64,000 nt of DNA from Liquidambar formosana (taxonomy: Eukaryota; Streptophyta; Magnoliopsida; Saxifragales; Altingiaceae), in assembly GCA_039720395.1 (NCBI GenBank), contig CM077831.1, forward strand, positions 15,058,982-15,122,981, given 5' to 3'. Positions 33,283 through 46,094 of the stretch are shown one piece after another. How positions within the stretch are numbered: position 1 is the first letter of the stretch; each line of letters opens with the position of its first letter. A model generated the notes under the pieces. The model was not told the origin of the DNA. It saw only the letters and a list, made by a program, of their open reading frames with translations, and searched no databases. The position numbers and the translations under genes are program-made.

Positions 33283-36200
33283 GTGAGTTGCCATGGGCTC
33301 CTATCATCTTCAATACGATTGTGTTTAATTATCTCTCTAATAATTAAGGGCATGTTTGTTTGGCTGGAATTGGGAAAATCTCATATAATCATTTCATTCC
33401 ATTCCAATTCCAACCAAACAAACGTGCCGTAAGAGTCTTGAGTCTCATAAGCCATATTATTCTCTCTGAGGATACCATGCCGCCTCTTTATTGTCCTCTT
33501 GTGAGCTCTTCTTTAAAAATGAATAGTTATGGTATGGAATTTGATGCACATAAATCATCCAGACCTCTAAATGCTCTAACTCCTACAAATTCAGGCAAAA
33601 AAAAAAAAAAAGAAAAAAAAAAGGCAATTGATTATACAGTCCTGTCAAATTTCAAAGAGTTATGTCGTTGCATGGAGTGAAGGAGAGAGAATGCAAACCT
33701 TTGACCATTATATATGTGTGTGCTATATTCATTGAGCTTGGCTACAAAATTTATATAGTGAGATCCTCATGTGATCGATTCCTATGCAGTTGCTACCAAG
33801 TAAATAGTAGTTTGTAGTGTATTGTAGGGAAATAAGGAGAGCTCATAGAAGCTTATATCAAGCCGAATTGGTAAATCATAATAGCCTTTTTCTTCCCTTT
33901 AAATCTCAAAAAGTAATAACAGATGCCCAAACACTCGGTCACATGTCCATAATATATAGTACGGAGTATATATATATGGGTAGCATGTTTCATATACATA
34001 TATGCATGTGTGTTCAAGCCTTTGTCATCACACGAATGTCATGCTAGCTGAACTCTTTTGGTTTTCCTCTATTCAAAACATCTCTCCTAGCCTTATTGAT
34101 CTGTCAATCTTAAAAATGAGTGACAAATTGTCAATGTTGCTTATTTGTTTTTTATTTTATTTTATTTTCACCTTTTCAACATGGTTTTCATTATTCATAA
34201 AATTCTAAGTTCGATCTCTAGGGCATTGGCATTTAATGATTTAGTTTGATTAAATTTTCTAGGTGATTTTTTTAAGAACTATTTTTTTTTTAGATTTGGA
34301 TTGCTCCCATGATAGTTTCTCTTTCTTTTTATTTGCTCTATTTTTGTTTCATTTTTTTCTCTTTATTTAAAACAATAATAATTTCAAGGCATAAGCAAAT
34401 TTGCAATAACCATTATATAAGAACTTTAGTCACTGCTTAGGTAGTACTTTGAAATTATTTTTCTTGCTCTTGAGCGCGAAGATTACAAGCATGAAAAGCA
34501 ACTCAACCCAGCTTGACTCAAACAAGCCTTATTCCCTACTACAAGGGGTCGGCTACATGAATCTTTTTATGCCATTCAATTCTATCAAGGGCCGTATTTT
34601 CTGCTAAATTCTTAGCATATATGTCTTTTCTAACCACCTCTGACCACATTATTTTAGTTCTTCCTCTTGTTCTATTAAGGCCTTTCCAAAATTTCACCAA
34701 AGGTAACTTTTTGATGCAAGGTTACACCAACTATTGAGTGGATGACATAGGTCCAATTTTACCTAACCACTAAGTAATAAGTCCTCCCCGGCCCCCGCCA
34801 AAAAAAAAAAAAAAAAAAAATTCATATTCATAGTAACATTTTGTTGCAAAGGTTCCTCCAAGTACATCTAGCGTATATTGAGTAAATCAAAAGCTACGTC
34901 GGAAATAAAAATACATTTTGGCTCAAGGTTACTTCAAGTGTAACTTGGGTATATCGAGTAAATCAAAAGCTAGGTGGTGAGCACGTTTTTTATTCTTCGT
35001 ACGTGATAAATATGTAATATTGCAAGCTCCCTTTTTTTTTTTCCCTAGGGAAATTTGCACATTTCAGCTCGTAATCTTTTAAATCATTATTATTACTTAT
35101 TGTTATCTTCAATTTTTCCACAAAATGCAAAACAGACTTAGCCCTGGAAATTGCTGAAACGTACCCAGATTTAATCACTGAAACAGACCCAGCTGGGATG
35201 ACTGGTCTTCAACTTCTCTCATGCAACCCAACAGCTTTCAAATGGAGGAATAATGATGCATTCAAGCGACTCATGTACTCTGGTATGGTTTATTTATTTA
35301 ATTTTTTATTCCATTTTCCATTTGAGTTGATTTGCTTAGGTTTGTAATTCACATTTTATCCAGTTACATTAGTACATTCATACACACATTTTTTTTTTAT
35401 CAGTACATTCATAAATACATACATACACATTTTGGTTTGTCTTTTTTAGTTTCCACATGCTATACTTTGGTGTAGTTAAAAGACATTTAATACTACCTTT
35501 ATTATAAAAGATCACTGGAAGAGTTGGAATTTGTCTTAGGTTCTATTCTAATTGAGATTTTATTGTGTAGAGATTATTTTTATCAAAACTTTATCTTGGG
35601 GTTATATGTGGAAGAGAATTTAATAATTCTTGTCCAACAAGGATTTAGGTTTAGTACTCCATAAAATGATCAGTGTAAGCATTTGAGTGTCCTCTCTTGG
35701 GATCATGTTTTGGGAAAAGAGTGTACGTTATGGTGTGGTTCTTGGTGCACGGCTCATGTTTGTTTTTCTTCAGTACCGGCTTTGTGAATTTAGAATCAAT
35801 TTTATCATAATAATAAGAAAGCTTATGGATTTGAATTCTTCTTTGTCTTTGAGATTTTCAGTTGAATACCTTTTTCCGTGGGTATTTATGAAAAATCCAT
35901 ACATTGTAATCTTAAGTAGCAACATACCACACAGGCACACATCATCACTGGTCGCAAATTTTTCCCCAACAAAGTAAAAGTTTATCCCAATCTGTTTCAT
36001 TTAGGCATGAATCACTAGATTTAAAGAGAAGTCAATACCAAGGACATTATCACAATGGACAATTAACTTTGAAAGAACACAACCCCATTGGATTACAAAG
36101 AAATCTGTTCCCCTGTTTTAGGTTTTTAATTTCTTTTCCGAATATAATCAATAAAAGTCATGTGAGCAATATGTGCTCAGGACGTGTGTCAATTAAAAAG

Positions 36201-37930
36201 TAATGCTATGTCACCTTCAAGAGGAACTCCGTTTTTGTATGCAGCCAAGTATTATTCTTATTCTGAGAAGAGTTTTCTAATATAGAAATCACTGTGCATT
36301 AATTTTTGGTGGTTGAAACAAGCTATGGACGTTTTCCTTTCTTTCCACCAACTTTATTTGCAATATTCCTTACAATTACTGACTTCCATTTCTTTCAAAG
36401 TTGATCCATGTTGTAGTTTGCCCTGGCGGAAAGCAGATCAAAAGGATAAACACAAGTATGAATCAGCTTTGAAGCTTGCCAAGCTCTTGATAGAAAGAGA
36501 TACCTCCTGGGAGGCTACTAATCCTGGAAGAGAAGGCCTCCAAACAAGTAACAGAACTAGCATGGGAATGACTAGTGAAACTCCTTTGTTTTTGGCAACC
36601 AAGTCAGGTTGTGTAGAAATTGTTGAAGAGATACTCAATCAATACCCTCAGGCAGTTGAGCATGTTAATAACGAAGGGCAGAATATATTGCATTTAGCAA
36701 TCAAGTACCGCCAATTAGAGATTTTCAACCTAGTGAAGAAAATGAAAATACCAATGAAGAGGCTGGTACGAAATGTCGACATCCATGGAAACTCGATACT
36801 GCATATGGTTGGAATGAAAAGAGAGAATTCTGAGTTCGAAAAGATGCAAAATCCTGCAGACAAATTGCAGGAAGAGTTGCAATGGTTTGAGGTGCGTTTC
36901 TCATACCTCTTTACCCCATGCATGTGCACATGCACACACACTTTCCTTGTGTATAAAGTTATCCCATAGTAATCCTTATTTCATGGAAGCTTCAAGCCAT
37001 TGGGATCTAGTACTGAGATATCATTGGTAATACCCATGATGTCAGGTCCAAGATTCAATAGTTTGAGCCACCTTGTTTTGGTATAATATGGTATTACATT
37101 AACTACCAAGAGAAGACTCAGATCAATCTGAACTTGCATTGCAATTGAAACAATGCTCTTAATGTGATTGTGTGTGTTCACAGCTTGTGGAAAAAGTGAT
37201 TAAAACCCATCTCATCAATCATGGGAACCGTGACAAGCAGACTGCTGACGGGTTATTTGCCATTACTAATAGAAACGTGCATAGTTTAGCAAAAGAATGG
37301 ATAAAGCGCACCTCAGAAGCATGCACCATTGTTGCAATTCTCATTGCTTCTGTTACCTTTGCTGCGGCCTATGCAATGCCAGGAGGTCCAAATCAGCAGA
37401 CTGGTTTTCCAATTCTCCTTTATCAACGTTTCTTCATGATTTTCATTGTAAGCGATATAACCTCCCTTACATTTGCTTTGATAGCAGTGGTTACATTCCT
37501 CTTAATCCTCACGTCACCATTTCAAATTGAAAACTTCAAGAAGTCTCTTCCCCAGAGATTGATGTTGGCTGTCAATTTCTTACTCTTGTCCCTTCTAATG
37601 ATGATGATAGCATTTGCAGCAACAATAGTTCTCATGATAAATAGAAAGGAAAGCTGGACAAAAGCTATCCTATACGCCGTCCCAGTGGGCATCTTTTTGC
37701 TAGCATATTTCCCTCTCTATATATTGCTATCAAAAGCTTACAGGTTCTTACTCAAGAATACAGAGACTTGGAGTCAAAACGTTCCTCTAGTTCTTCTCAA
37801 GATCAGCCATTCGTTTAAAAATCCTCAAACCCAAATCATAAATCGCTCCAACCTCCCTCAATCTCAAACTGCCAACTCCACGAATTCCATGTGCCCTGCT
37901 ACATCACAAACTTCCAATTTTGCTGTTTGA
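32757..37930 (+). CDS. Ankyrin-repeat protein with PGG domain (ACD6/ITN1-like)
   Basis: Predicted exons are 32757-33282, 35136-35282, 36401-36891 and 37184-37930, all GT/AG, giving 636 residues. The N-terminal two thirds hold degenerate ankyrin repeats, such as DTVLHMATYSKQLHLVRKLL, NGNTILHEAATTNQALVAAE, NLGETALFRAAHYGKTRIFK, SETPLFLATKSGCVEIVEEI and NEGQNILHLAIKYRQLEIF. The C-terminal PGG domain follows (KRTSEACTIVAILIASVTFA, AAYAMPGG) with four hydrophobic segments. Plant homologues such as ACD6 and ITN1 are membrane proteins linked to defence, cell death and salt response. Which role applies here is not visible. The start is the ATG at 32757, with an upstream non-ATG extension ignored. The last 50 residues are Ser/Thr/Asn-rich. 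No frame break is seen. Confidence 0.88.
33349..33430. mobile_element. Tiny MITE-like element in the ankyrin gene intron 1
   Basis: GGGCATGTTTGTTTGG and CCAAACAAACGTGCC form near-perfect terminal inverted repeats around an about 80-bp body, with extra internal pairing of GGAATT/AATTCC. The target duplication is unclear. Confidence 0.55.
34551..34690 (-). mobile_element. LINE reverse-transcriptase 3' fragment
   Basis: The minus strand reads RGRTKIMWSEVVRKDIYAKN then LAENTALDRIEWHKKIHVADP, very like the C-terminal end of a common plant non-LTR retrotransposon protein, probably RTE-type. It is an isolated fragment in the ankyrin gene intron 1. Confidence 0.6.
34855..34980. repeat. Short tandem duplication, about 68 bp
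   Basis: TATTGAGTAAATCAAAAGCTA near 34875 recurs as TATCGAGTAAATCAAAAGCTA near 34953, with related flanks. Confidence 0.6.
35136..35282 (+). CDS. Ankyrin/PGG exon 2
   Basis: A 147-bp exon after AAAACAG encodes DLALEIAETYPDLITETDPA and GMTGLQLLSCNPTAF, the usual linker of this family. The donor is TCTG|GTATGG. Confidence 0.8.
36401..36891 (+). CDS. Ankyrin/PGG exon 3
   Basis: The acceptor TTTCAAAG is supported by frame (VDPCCSLPWRKADQKDKHKY). The exon contains ankyrin repeats TPLFLATKSGCVEIVEEIL, ILHLAIKYRQLEIF and GNSILHMVG, then ELQWFE before the donor GAG|GTGCGT. Confidence 0.85.
37184..37930 (+). CDS. Ankyrin/PGG exon 4: PGG membrane domain
   Basis: The acceptor TTCACAG is followed by LVEKVIKTHLINHGNRDKQT, AKEWIKRTSEACTIVAILIA and the AMPGG motif. 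Four membrane-length hydrophobic segments are seen. The stop is TGA at 37928-37930. Confidence 0.9.
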   Translation, partial: LVEKVIKTHLINHGNRDKQTADGLFAITNRNVHSLAKEWIKRTSEACTIVAILIASVTFAAAYAMPGGPNQQTGFPILLYQRFFMIFIVSDITSLTFALIAVVTFLLILTSPFQIENFKKSLPQRLMLAVNFLLLSLLMMMIAFAATIVLMINRKESWTKAILYAVPVGIFLLAYFPLYILLSKAYRFLLKNTETWSQNVPLVLLKISHSFKNPQTQIINRSNLPQSQTANSTNSMCPATSQTSNFAV

Positions 37931-39134
37931 AAGGCCAAATGGAATGCCAAATCATCCTTTTGGAGATGCGGCTGATATTTAGAGGAATTCTCCTTGGTTA
38001 AGTACAAGAACTATTGTTACTACCTTTGATTGGTGTTTGTAGAATATCTCAAACTGCATAATTAATCCAGTACAGAGGTAACCTGCCTCTGGCATTCTGG
38101 GCTCATGAAAACTGTACAAGAAGGCAGAAGGCAAGAGGGAAAACCACTCTGCCAGGCATGATTTCTCACATGGATTTCTTAGTCTCTTTTGCTTTGAAAA
38201 TAACCATATTACTCAACAACTGTACCAAATGATTGTTGAGTAATATAATGTATGGGTTTAGATTGGTTTCTTATTTTGTACTATATATACTCTTATTATG
38301 GTAGATGAAAGTATATGCTTATGTAAGGCCTACATTTTTACTTCGAGTGAAGGTGCCCGACACTAGCCCTTTGACTCAAGAATGTACTCTAGGCACTAGG
38401 ACAATTGGGGAGCTTCCAGTATTTGGGACGGGGTATGGTGGGGTGGCATACAAGGTAGGGTTTCTAGCCGTGCAATCTGTAGTCTTAACAGGCAGGATTT
38501 GGGCCATTGTAGTTCAATTTGCAGACCTAACTGCAAACTGTTGAATTGATACCAGGCCAGCTGAGAACAACTTGTCCAATACAAAAGTAGCAAAATGGAT
38601 ATGTCTAATCTAACACATCCACTTGTAGATTTTAAATGAGAATGTCAGACTTGACATTCTCACTTTACCCCATTTCTATTGGCTTTTGATGCGGGTGCAG
38701 TGGCCTCTTAGTGTATATCTGTTTTTTCCCATGGCAAGACCAGTGACCCAAACTTGCAAACTCGGCTGATTATAATTTCACTTGGGGAGCACTTGGACCT
38801 CGTCCATCATCTAATTATCTGTGGGGTTTCTGCTTTCTGTAGGGCACGGAGCCCATGCCAAAACAACTGTGGGCATGGTACCACTTGTTAACAAGTTATT
38901 TTAGAAGTTTTAGTAGCTTTGCGCCTTTAATCTTTACGGTAAAATGAAATGTACATCACTTCTATCGTCTGTGCTATTGGCCGGTGATTGGTGCACACAT
39001 ATTCCCTGATCTTAGGAGCTTTAACATACAAAATGATGTACAAATTTTTTGAGCAATCAAATAATGTACCATTTTCACTAGAACCCACTTATTCAATCTT
39101 TTTGTGTCATATGAATTTCGAGCCCGTTATAACT
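37931..39134. other. 3' flank of the ankyrin gene, no further gene
   Basis: This holds the probable 3' untranslated region and intergenic DNA. The open frame at 38305-38544 has no recognisable homology and no start context, so I do not call it. Confidence 0.4.
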
Positions 39135-41210
39135 GTATCAGTTTTTAGCACCATGGGAAACCTGACTGACAAGCATTGAGCTGCCTCATAACATCTATGA
39201 GGAGGGGATTTCAGAGATCCTTGACAAGTCTCTGTGACTTGCAGACAATGAATTTGCAACTAAGAAACTTGGTAGATTTTTCCAGAAGTTTTAAGAGGTT
39301 ATTGATTTAGCAGCTTAAAAATAAGCAATACCATTTTATGTAGCTAGAACTGGAAGTAGGGCTCAAACACAAGCGAACTCATATGGATGGACAAGTACTA
39401 CTCTTATCCAATATTTTAATAGGACATTTTTGAAATATCACTGACCTGACCAGTAATAAGTAAATAAAAAAACTGGTACCCTTGATATCTTTCCCTTTTT
39501 TCCCATTTAACTCAGTTATTTCAGGAAGAAAAAATGAAAGCCTAATTTCATTGTATTTAGCATGCTCAGATATATATTTTCATAAGCTCAAAATTCTTCA
39601 AATGATGGTAATTGGGTATAACGGTCATTTTTCAGAAGTGTAATCAATGTTTTTCTTTTCTACCTCTTCCTCCTTTTTATTTTGTTTTGATATTTTTATA
39701 TTGCATTTGAAAGCGCAAATCCATCGTTGAGATCGAGTGTAGTCATCACAAAACAAAAATGGAATTAATAGCAGAAGTAATAGAAAGTTGACGTACTATT
39801 GCTCCATAGTTTTTCACGAACAACATTAACTAGGGATTTTTACAAGATTTCGTACAATGTACACAGTTTAAGATTACATTCGACCATATTTATAAAACAA
39901 AGCAACACACACGAGGGCAAGACAAACTACATATTGAAACACAAGCAACCAGACTCCAACACAACTGTTTGAAACTAAGCATCAGACCATGTTATATCCA
40001 ACCAACCCCAGTCGTCACTAGGCACACCCAAGGCTTCCCACAGCACTTGAGGCATCGATGATGTCGTTATCACATGGAGGCTGATAATTATGGTCTTCAT
40101 CACATCCCATAGTTGAGTTGCATTCATCAACTACCATGGCTACCACACTCCGCTCGTTGGCAGTGATGTCGTTTAAGTATCTGCCCTTCTTGTTAAACCA
40201 TCCAGTTGATAGTGTTGAAACCGGTGTATTGTCAGAGTGGTACTGGTTGTCACATTCGGATGGGCTTCTGCCATCTCCTCCCTTCTCAAAGCTGTTAGTA
40301 GTGGGGTGCACCTTGGTATGACTAGACACTGATGGTGATCAACATGTGTAAGTTGTGTAAAGCTTGCCTTGAACACAGCAATCAGAGTCATTCTCTTGGT
40401 TGCATTGGCCAAGAGGGGTTTCTTTCCCCGGATTTTGCCACTTGACCAACAAACTTGAGTCTCAACATCCAAAAAATCTGCAACAAGGAGTATCACAATT
40501 TCTTCATTGTCTGTGTGTGTGTGTTTGTTATGAATGATAAATTCAGAGGATTTCAAGTGGGGGTATATATAAAAATTACCCAATCCTACTTACCCCTATG
40601 TTCTACCCAAAACTATGAATAAACTGGCTGCATATAAATCTATCTGCAAAGGATATAATTTTTCAAGGAAGGGAATTCTGATAATCTAGGGGAAAAAATG
40701 AGTAATTTTGTTACTGGATTTTGCAAGAAAAGAACAATCCAAAAAATCTTTGAAAATTCCAGATTGTTTGAACAAGCAATTATGCATACCATCAATCCGC
40801 GTAACGGCTTGATGAATAGTTTCAACAGCTTTCTTTGAATGATTTAAAATGTGCAAACCGATATCCTATTAAGACCTCTAATGCATCTGCTACTTCAAAC
40901 AATCATCCTATCACATGGCGGTCTTTATCACTATCTTGTCTCCTTGTCTATCTAAAATCAGTGTTCATAATCTAAAATCAAGCAATGGTAATAGTTTCAC
41001 ACTGACAAGAGCCATCGAAATTCCTCTATTAAACGTATGGAAGAGGACAGTATATTAGTCTAAGGTAAAAATATGTCAGCTCTGTTAAGTAGTGATTCAA
41101 CAAATTCTTAAACTATTGTTAGTGCAGACTGCATATTTAATAGTGAACATAGTTGTCTTTTCTCATTGAGAATTTCACTTTGGAATTCAATTATGGGACA
41201 TTTTAACATC
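39135..41210. repeat. Segmental tandem duplication, unit A
   Basis: Unit A matches 43880-46830 with moderate divergence. Shared landmarks include CCTGACTGACAAGC (39166 and 43916), AAGAAACTTGGTAGA (39262 and 44020), the kiwellin remnants, and GAAGAGGACA (41041 and 46661). The offset is about 4.75 kb, larger at the right because of a solo LTR in unit B. Confidence 0.75.
39975..40475 (-). pseudogene. Kiwellin (ripening-related protein) pseudogene, copy 1
   Basis: Kiwellins are secreted Cys-rich double-psi beta-barrel proteins, some of which bind fungal effectors. The minus strand carries [62 protein letters not shown] and a C-terminus ending LDITWSDA. Breaks visible by comparison with copy 2 are a 1-bp deletion just after GKK (near 40425), an in-frame TGA near 40340, and a 2-bp deletion near 40038 in the segment before the last strand. 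The N-terminal signal peptide and Cys-rich start are absent. This copy is a pseudogene. Confidence 0.8.
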
Positions 41211-42739
41211 CGATAAATGACTTGGTAATTTTTTGGCTAAGTAATTTTTTTCCTTTTTTTCTTTTTTCCCGAAAGCATTTGAATTGTCAAGGTTGGGATA
41301 TAACTCACATTATAAAATTTGATACCTTCATCTTAGTTATGAGCTAAAACTCACAATAAAACTAACAGTGATATATGGAGTTCCAAAGTTTATTCTCATT
41401 TGAGACTTATTTTTGCATTTACAACAAGCGCAGAATGAGTGGGAACTTTGGTTACTAAAGAATACCTTTAAGACTATTTTTGCAAAAGTCCCTTTTTACA
41501 ACTTTCATTTGCAGGTCCAATTTGTCGCGCTTGGAAATCATATTGATTTATTTACCATATGATCAGAGTTTTACAAAACAATTATTAGTATAATAATCAA
41601 ACAAAAGCATAGGAAACCATGAAAGCTATCGAGATTTTGTAAACTCTTGTTCCTTGAGAAAATACGATCAGAATAAAACATGATTCAGTCTTTTTTGGAG
41701 GATCAAGTGAATGGTGAAGGACTCCAGGTAGTAGTGGGGAGCTTCTTATGGGGCACTTCAAAGATTAAGAACAAGACAAGGGAAGGTTTGGACATTGGAA
41801 GGTGCTGAAGATTCAGACCGGCAGATGTTTGCCAATCCAGTAACTCCAACTAGTGTTCTGCCTACTTGAAATTTCACTATGACCTCTTTGATGGGTGTTT
41901 GGCCTGGTTCTTGGCTAGCTGATAGGCAAAACGCCCATGTTGACATTGATGTGATGCATGGGTGTTGATTTCCAGCTAATAGAAACCTGAGAAGTTTGCA
42001 TTTTGCTATTTCATAGCCACTTGTATCTGTTTACTTTAATTCCAACTAGGGGAAAATCTCAATTAGCAAAAGAAAAAAAAATAAAATAATAAAATAATAA
42101 AAAATCTATGGGAAAATCTCAATGGGTTTGTACTGATATTTTTGCAGATTAATGGAAATTTATTGTGATTTCGTGCTCATGATTTCGACTATACATTTTA
42201 TTTGGTTTCAAGTTGAACTATGGTCTGAAAACTTGAGGAATTTTTCCTTGAAATTGCTTTTTTTCATTAGTAGTAATGTTATTTCTCAAATTGATTCACG
42301 ATATCTCCGGAAAACTTCCAAATTTTCTGAAAAGGTTGCTAAAAGTTTCAGGATACTATGCCTTCACATGCTTCATTCCATCCTTCATAGACTTACTCCC
42401 TCCTCCCCCCCCCCCCCCCTTTCCCTTTTTTTTTTTGCCAAACAGTAAGTGGAAACCTTATGCCTACAATCAGAGGCAATTATAGGCTTCAACGAGTCCT
42501 CAATCCATACGTCAAAATCATCAATCACCAAGGCATATTTAGCTAACTGAGAGCTGCCTTGTTACCTTGTCTCTTAACAATTAAGAATCGCAGATCATTC
42601 TCTCTCCTTGCTAAAGGGAATGTATCTTCAACTATCATACCAATTTCCAGATCAAAAACCTCCCTTCTCTATGGACTTTGCATAATTTTCAAAGAATAAC
42701 CTTCCAAGTCAAAATTCTTGAACCCCGATCTCTAAACCA
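41211..42739. other. Spacer of the kiwellin duplication, no gene
   Basis: No exon is recognised. A poly(C) run followed by poly(T) (about 42404-42438) is the only marked feature. Confidence 0.4.
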
Positions 42740-43480
42740 AATTTGATACTCTCTCTCCCCGCCAAGGCTTCAACAATTTTAGCATTACTAACATGGGCAG
42801 GATTTAAAGACAATGCAGCCATCAATTGTCCTTCATCATTCCGAAAACGAAACCCATTCTGCAACTTCCCTTCTCCAAATTCAAGGCGCCATCAAAACTT
42901 ACTTTACCTTGATATGGAGGATTCCAACAATGGACTAGAGCTTCTAAAGACAATGCGGCCATCAATTGTCCCTCATCATTCTGGAGAAAGATGTCCATTT
43001 CACGACTGCCCTTCTCCAAATTCGAGGCTTCTTCAAAACTTATTTTACCTTAATATGGAGGATTCCAACAATGGACTAGAGCTTCTAGTGGATGTACACA
43101 GAGCTTGAGTAAAGTCAATAGCCTGCTTTATTAGATTAATTGGATTCTTTGTCCTAGCTTGAAAATCATTTTCATTTCTAATCTTCTAGATAAGCCAGCA
43201 TAATAAAGCCACACTCCTACAGAGGTCCTCCTGGTTATCTTTATCCTTCAGCTTTAAACAAATCAACAACCACCATTGCTTAAAATGATTAGCTTGGCGT
43301 TGATCCACTCCTAGTTGAAGAGGAAAGTGTAATCAAAACTTAAAAAAAGAATTTGCATTTGCAAAAAAGATTGAAAACATATTCAGATGTCATCATGCAT
43401 ACTGGACAAATCCTGAATGCAATGGGCATTGTAGACTCAATCCAGGAAGTCGTCCCTCCCAATACGAGTTATACTCCTGG
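42740..43480 (-). mobile_element. LINE-like RNase H / zf-RVT debris with internal duplication
   Basis: The minus strand reads GKVSFDGALNLEKGSCRMGF then NDEGQLMAALSLEAL, the RNase H (RVT_3) opening found in plant non-LTR elements. This block is present twice in tandem (about 42800-42945 and 42946-43090). Upstream, broken frames are compatible with a zf-RVT region. Many stops are present, so it is inactive. Confidence 0.55.
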
Positions 43481-45057
43481 TGTTGCCAAGGCTTTCACCC
43501 TTTCATATGTTCATTTTGCATCTCTTGTGTGATCATCAATCTTTTTCTGAAAACAATTTTAACTTTGGGATACTAGCTGGTTATAAAATTTCAGTTCGGA
43601 ATATCCTTCGACCCTTTCTAAGGATCTCAGACAATTTATTTTTCTTGTATGTGAAAAACTACCTGCTAGCAGAGCTGAACCAACGAGGCCCTGCCAAAAA
43701 TGGATCTGCTCTGCTCAAGGTCACAGGAATGGCGGTTTTTGCATCACAGTGCCTTCACCCAAATTAAGTATAAGACCTCATCAATACTGAATTCCACTAT
43801 GATAGTGGAGAATATCCCCTTCCTGACAGTTGTATGTTTCATAACTGTCTAGCCCACCCAGGTCTGGGTTAGAATAGCTTGCAAAAAGTATAAATTTTTA
43901 GCATTATAGGTAGCCTGACTGACAAGCAAGCATTGATCTGACTCATACCAAGTGTAAAGAGAGGGATTCCAATGATCCTTGCAAAATCCCTGCGAGTTGG
44001 AGACAACGAATTTGCAAGTAAGAAACTTGGTAGAGATCTTGAGGTTTCAGGTTGGGGGCTTACTAATTCAGCGTTGCAAAATGTGCATTGATCACCATTC
44101 TACCACAATTGCACTCTTATGGATAAGGGCTATTATCTAATAGGATGTTTTTTAAGTATTACTGACCTACCTGCTATACTCGGTTTCTTTCTTTTATTCC
44201 CATTTGTTTTCAAATAACACTGATGTTTCAGGCAAAAAAATAAGAAGCTTGATTTCATATTGTTCTGAAATCATACTCAGCTTGTTAAGATGATAGCTTT
44301 CACAAGCTAAAAATGTGCAAATGATGGCAATTGGGTATAAAAGGCATCCCATGGAAATCATTTTTCTTTTATTTAGCATTTGGATATATGCACAAATCCA
44401 CCCTTGAAATAGAGTAGTGATTTGAAGAACACTATCACGAGAAGGAAAAAAAAAACCAATGTCACTGATAAAAAGTTTCAAGTTCTTGCGATGAGGCTAA
44501 AATATTATTATAGAGATCGAAACTATACCAAGGAAATAACAAGGAAAAGGAAACAATTAATTCTTGAAACTATAGAGAAAAGAAAAAGGAAATACTAACA
44601 GAAAAATGAAATAATTAAGAAAGCAAAGAAAAAGGGAAAAAAAAAAAAAGAAAAAAAAAACTTGTGAAAAATGGTAAAACAAGACAACCAGCCATGGAAG
44701 AATTAGGTGACGAGTTGGTACCCACGAAGGCAACCTATTAGTGGGGATTGTTTCCTGCACCATGATCATAAGGAAAAAAAAGTATCAGATTAAAAGTCTT
44801 ATAGCACGAGAGTTGCAGATTGCCTCATAGTTTTGCTAATTTGAGGGAAAGCTATCAGTGTAGACCATCGATATTTCAACAATTTGCACAAACAACATTA
44901 ACTAAAGAACTTTAGTAGATTTAGTTAACAAATATAATGTATATAGTTTAAGATTACATTCATCAATGATATTTATAAAACCAAGCAACACATGCAAGGG
45001 CAAGATAGACTACTTTTTAAACACAAGCACCACATATTTAAACATAATTGTTTGAAA

Positions 45058-45562
45058 TTAAGTATCGGACCATGTTATATCCAGCCCACCTCAGTTGTCA
45101 TGAGGCACACCCAAGGCTTCCCACACAGCTTTTGAGGCATCGACGATGTTGTTATTACATGGAGGATGATAATCATGGTCCTCATCGCATCCCATAGTTG
45201 AGTCGCACTCATCCACCACCATGCCCACCACACTCCGCCCATTAGCACTTATAATGATGTTGTTTAAGTATCTTCCCTTCTTGTTAAACCATCCGGTTGA
45301 TAGTGCCACGACTGGTGTGTTGTCTGAGTGGTACTAGTTGTCACATTCGGATGGGCCTCTACTATCCCCACGCTTCTCAAAGCTGTTGAGAGTGAGATAT
45401 GCCTTAGTATGACCAGACACTAACGGCGTGTAAGTTGTGTAAAGCTTGCCTTGAACACAACAATCAGAGTCATTCTCTTGGTTGCATTGTCCAGAAGGAG
45501 GTTTTTTTCCCCTAATTTTGCTACTTGGCTGACAAACTTGAGCTTCAACATCCAAACAATCT
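45058..45562 (-). pseudogene. Kiwellin pseudogene, copy 2
   Basis: This copy is better preserved than copy 1: [90 protein letters not shown]. It has an in-frame TAG where family members have Gln in DNQYH (near 45337). A TGA replaces the Trp codon after PHDN (near 45090), and a Cys is missing in YTTYT-P. The N-terminus is absent. The last codons end LDITWSDT, then a stop at 45058. Confidence 0.85.
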
Positions 45563-45571
45563 GTAAGGAGG

Positions 45572-46094
45572 TGTTGGAAATGATTTAAATTATTATTTTA
45601 TCTTGTTGACAAGATCAAATCTTTGTGGATAAGATCAAATCCTTTTTTTGGATAAGATCAAGTTTTAGATAAGATCAAGTTGTGGATAAGATCAAATCTT
45701 TTTGGATAGAATAGAATCTTTGTAATTATGATGAAGATTCTTGGCTTTTACTACAAGCCACCTATCCTCCTATATAAAGGGTAGCTACGTGGAAGTGTCA
45801 GAGAACTAACTTGAAGTTTTTTATACTACATAGCATACATATGTTGTTTTACTTTAAATTTTATTGGGCATCTTAAGAAGAGGTTGAAGGTACTTAGTTC
45901 TTGCCGATTAGTGCAAGATCGTAAAGAAACAGGATCGAGTCCGAACTAAGTTAAATCCCGGAGATAGAGTTGCCATAATCCCTTGCACGAGTAGGAGGCT
46001 CCAACTATCCTCAAGAAGCGTGCTTTTAGCCAGATTGGGTTAACTCTATTTTGTGCAAAGTAACTCGTATTATTTTGCTAATAATATTCCAACA
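45572..46094. mobile_element. Solo LTR, 523 bp
   Basis: The sequence begins TGTTGGAAATG and ends ATATTCCAACA, with matching short inverted ends. It is flanked by GGAGG and GGATG, a 5-bp duplication with one mismatch. It interrupts unit B relative to unit A. It contains about five GATAAGATCAA repeats (45607-45690) and a TATA-like TATATAAAGG at 45773, as expected of an LTR promoter. There is no internal domain, so it is a product of LTR-LTR recombination. Confidence 0.8.

Noticed and set aside
38305..38544. 79-codon + frame downstream of the ankyrin gene
   Set aside because: No homology recognised, no splice or repeat support, and a competing minus-strand frame overlaps it.
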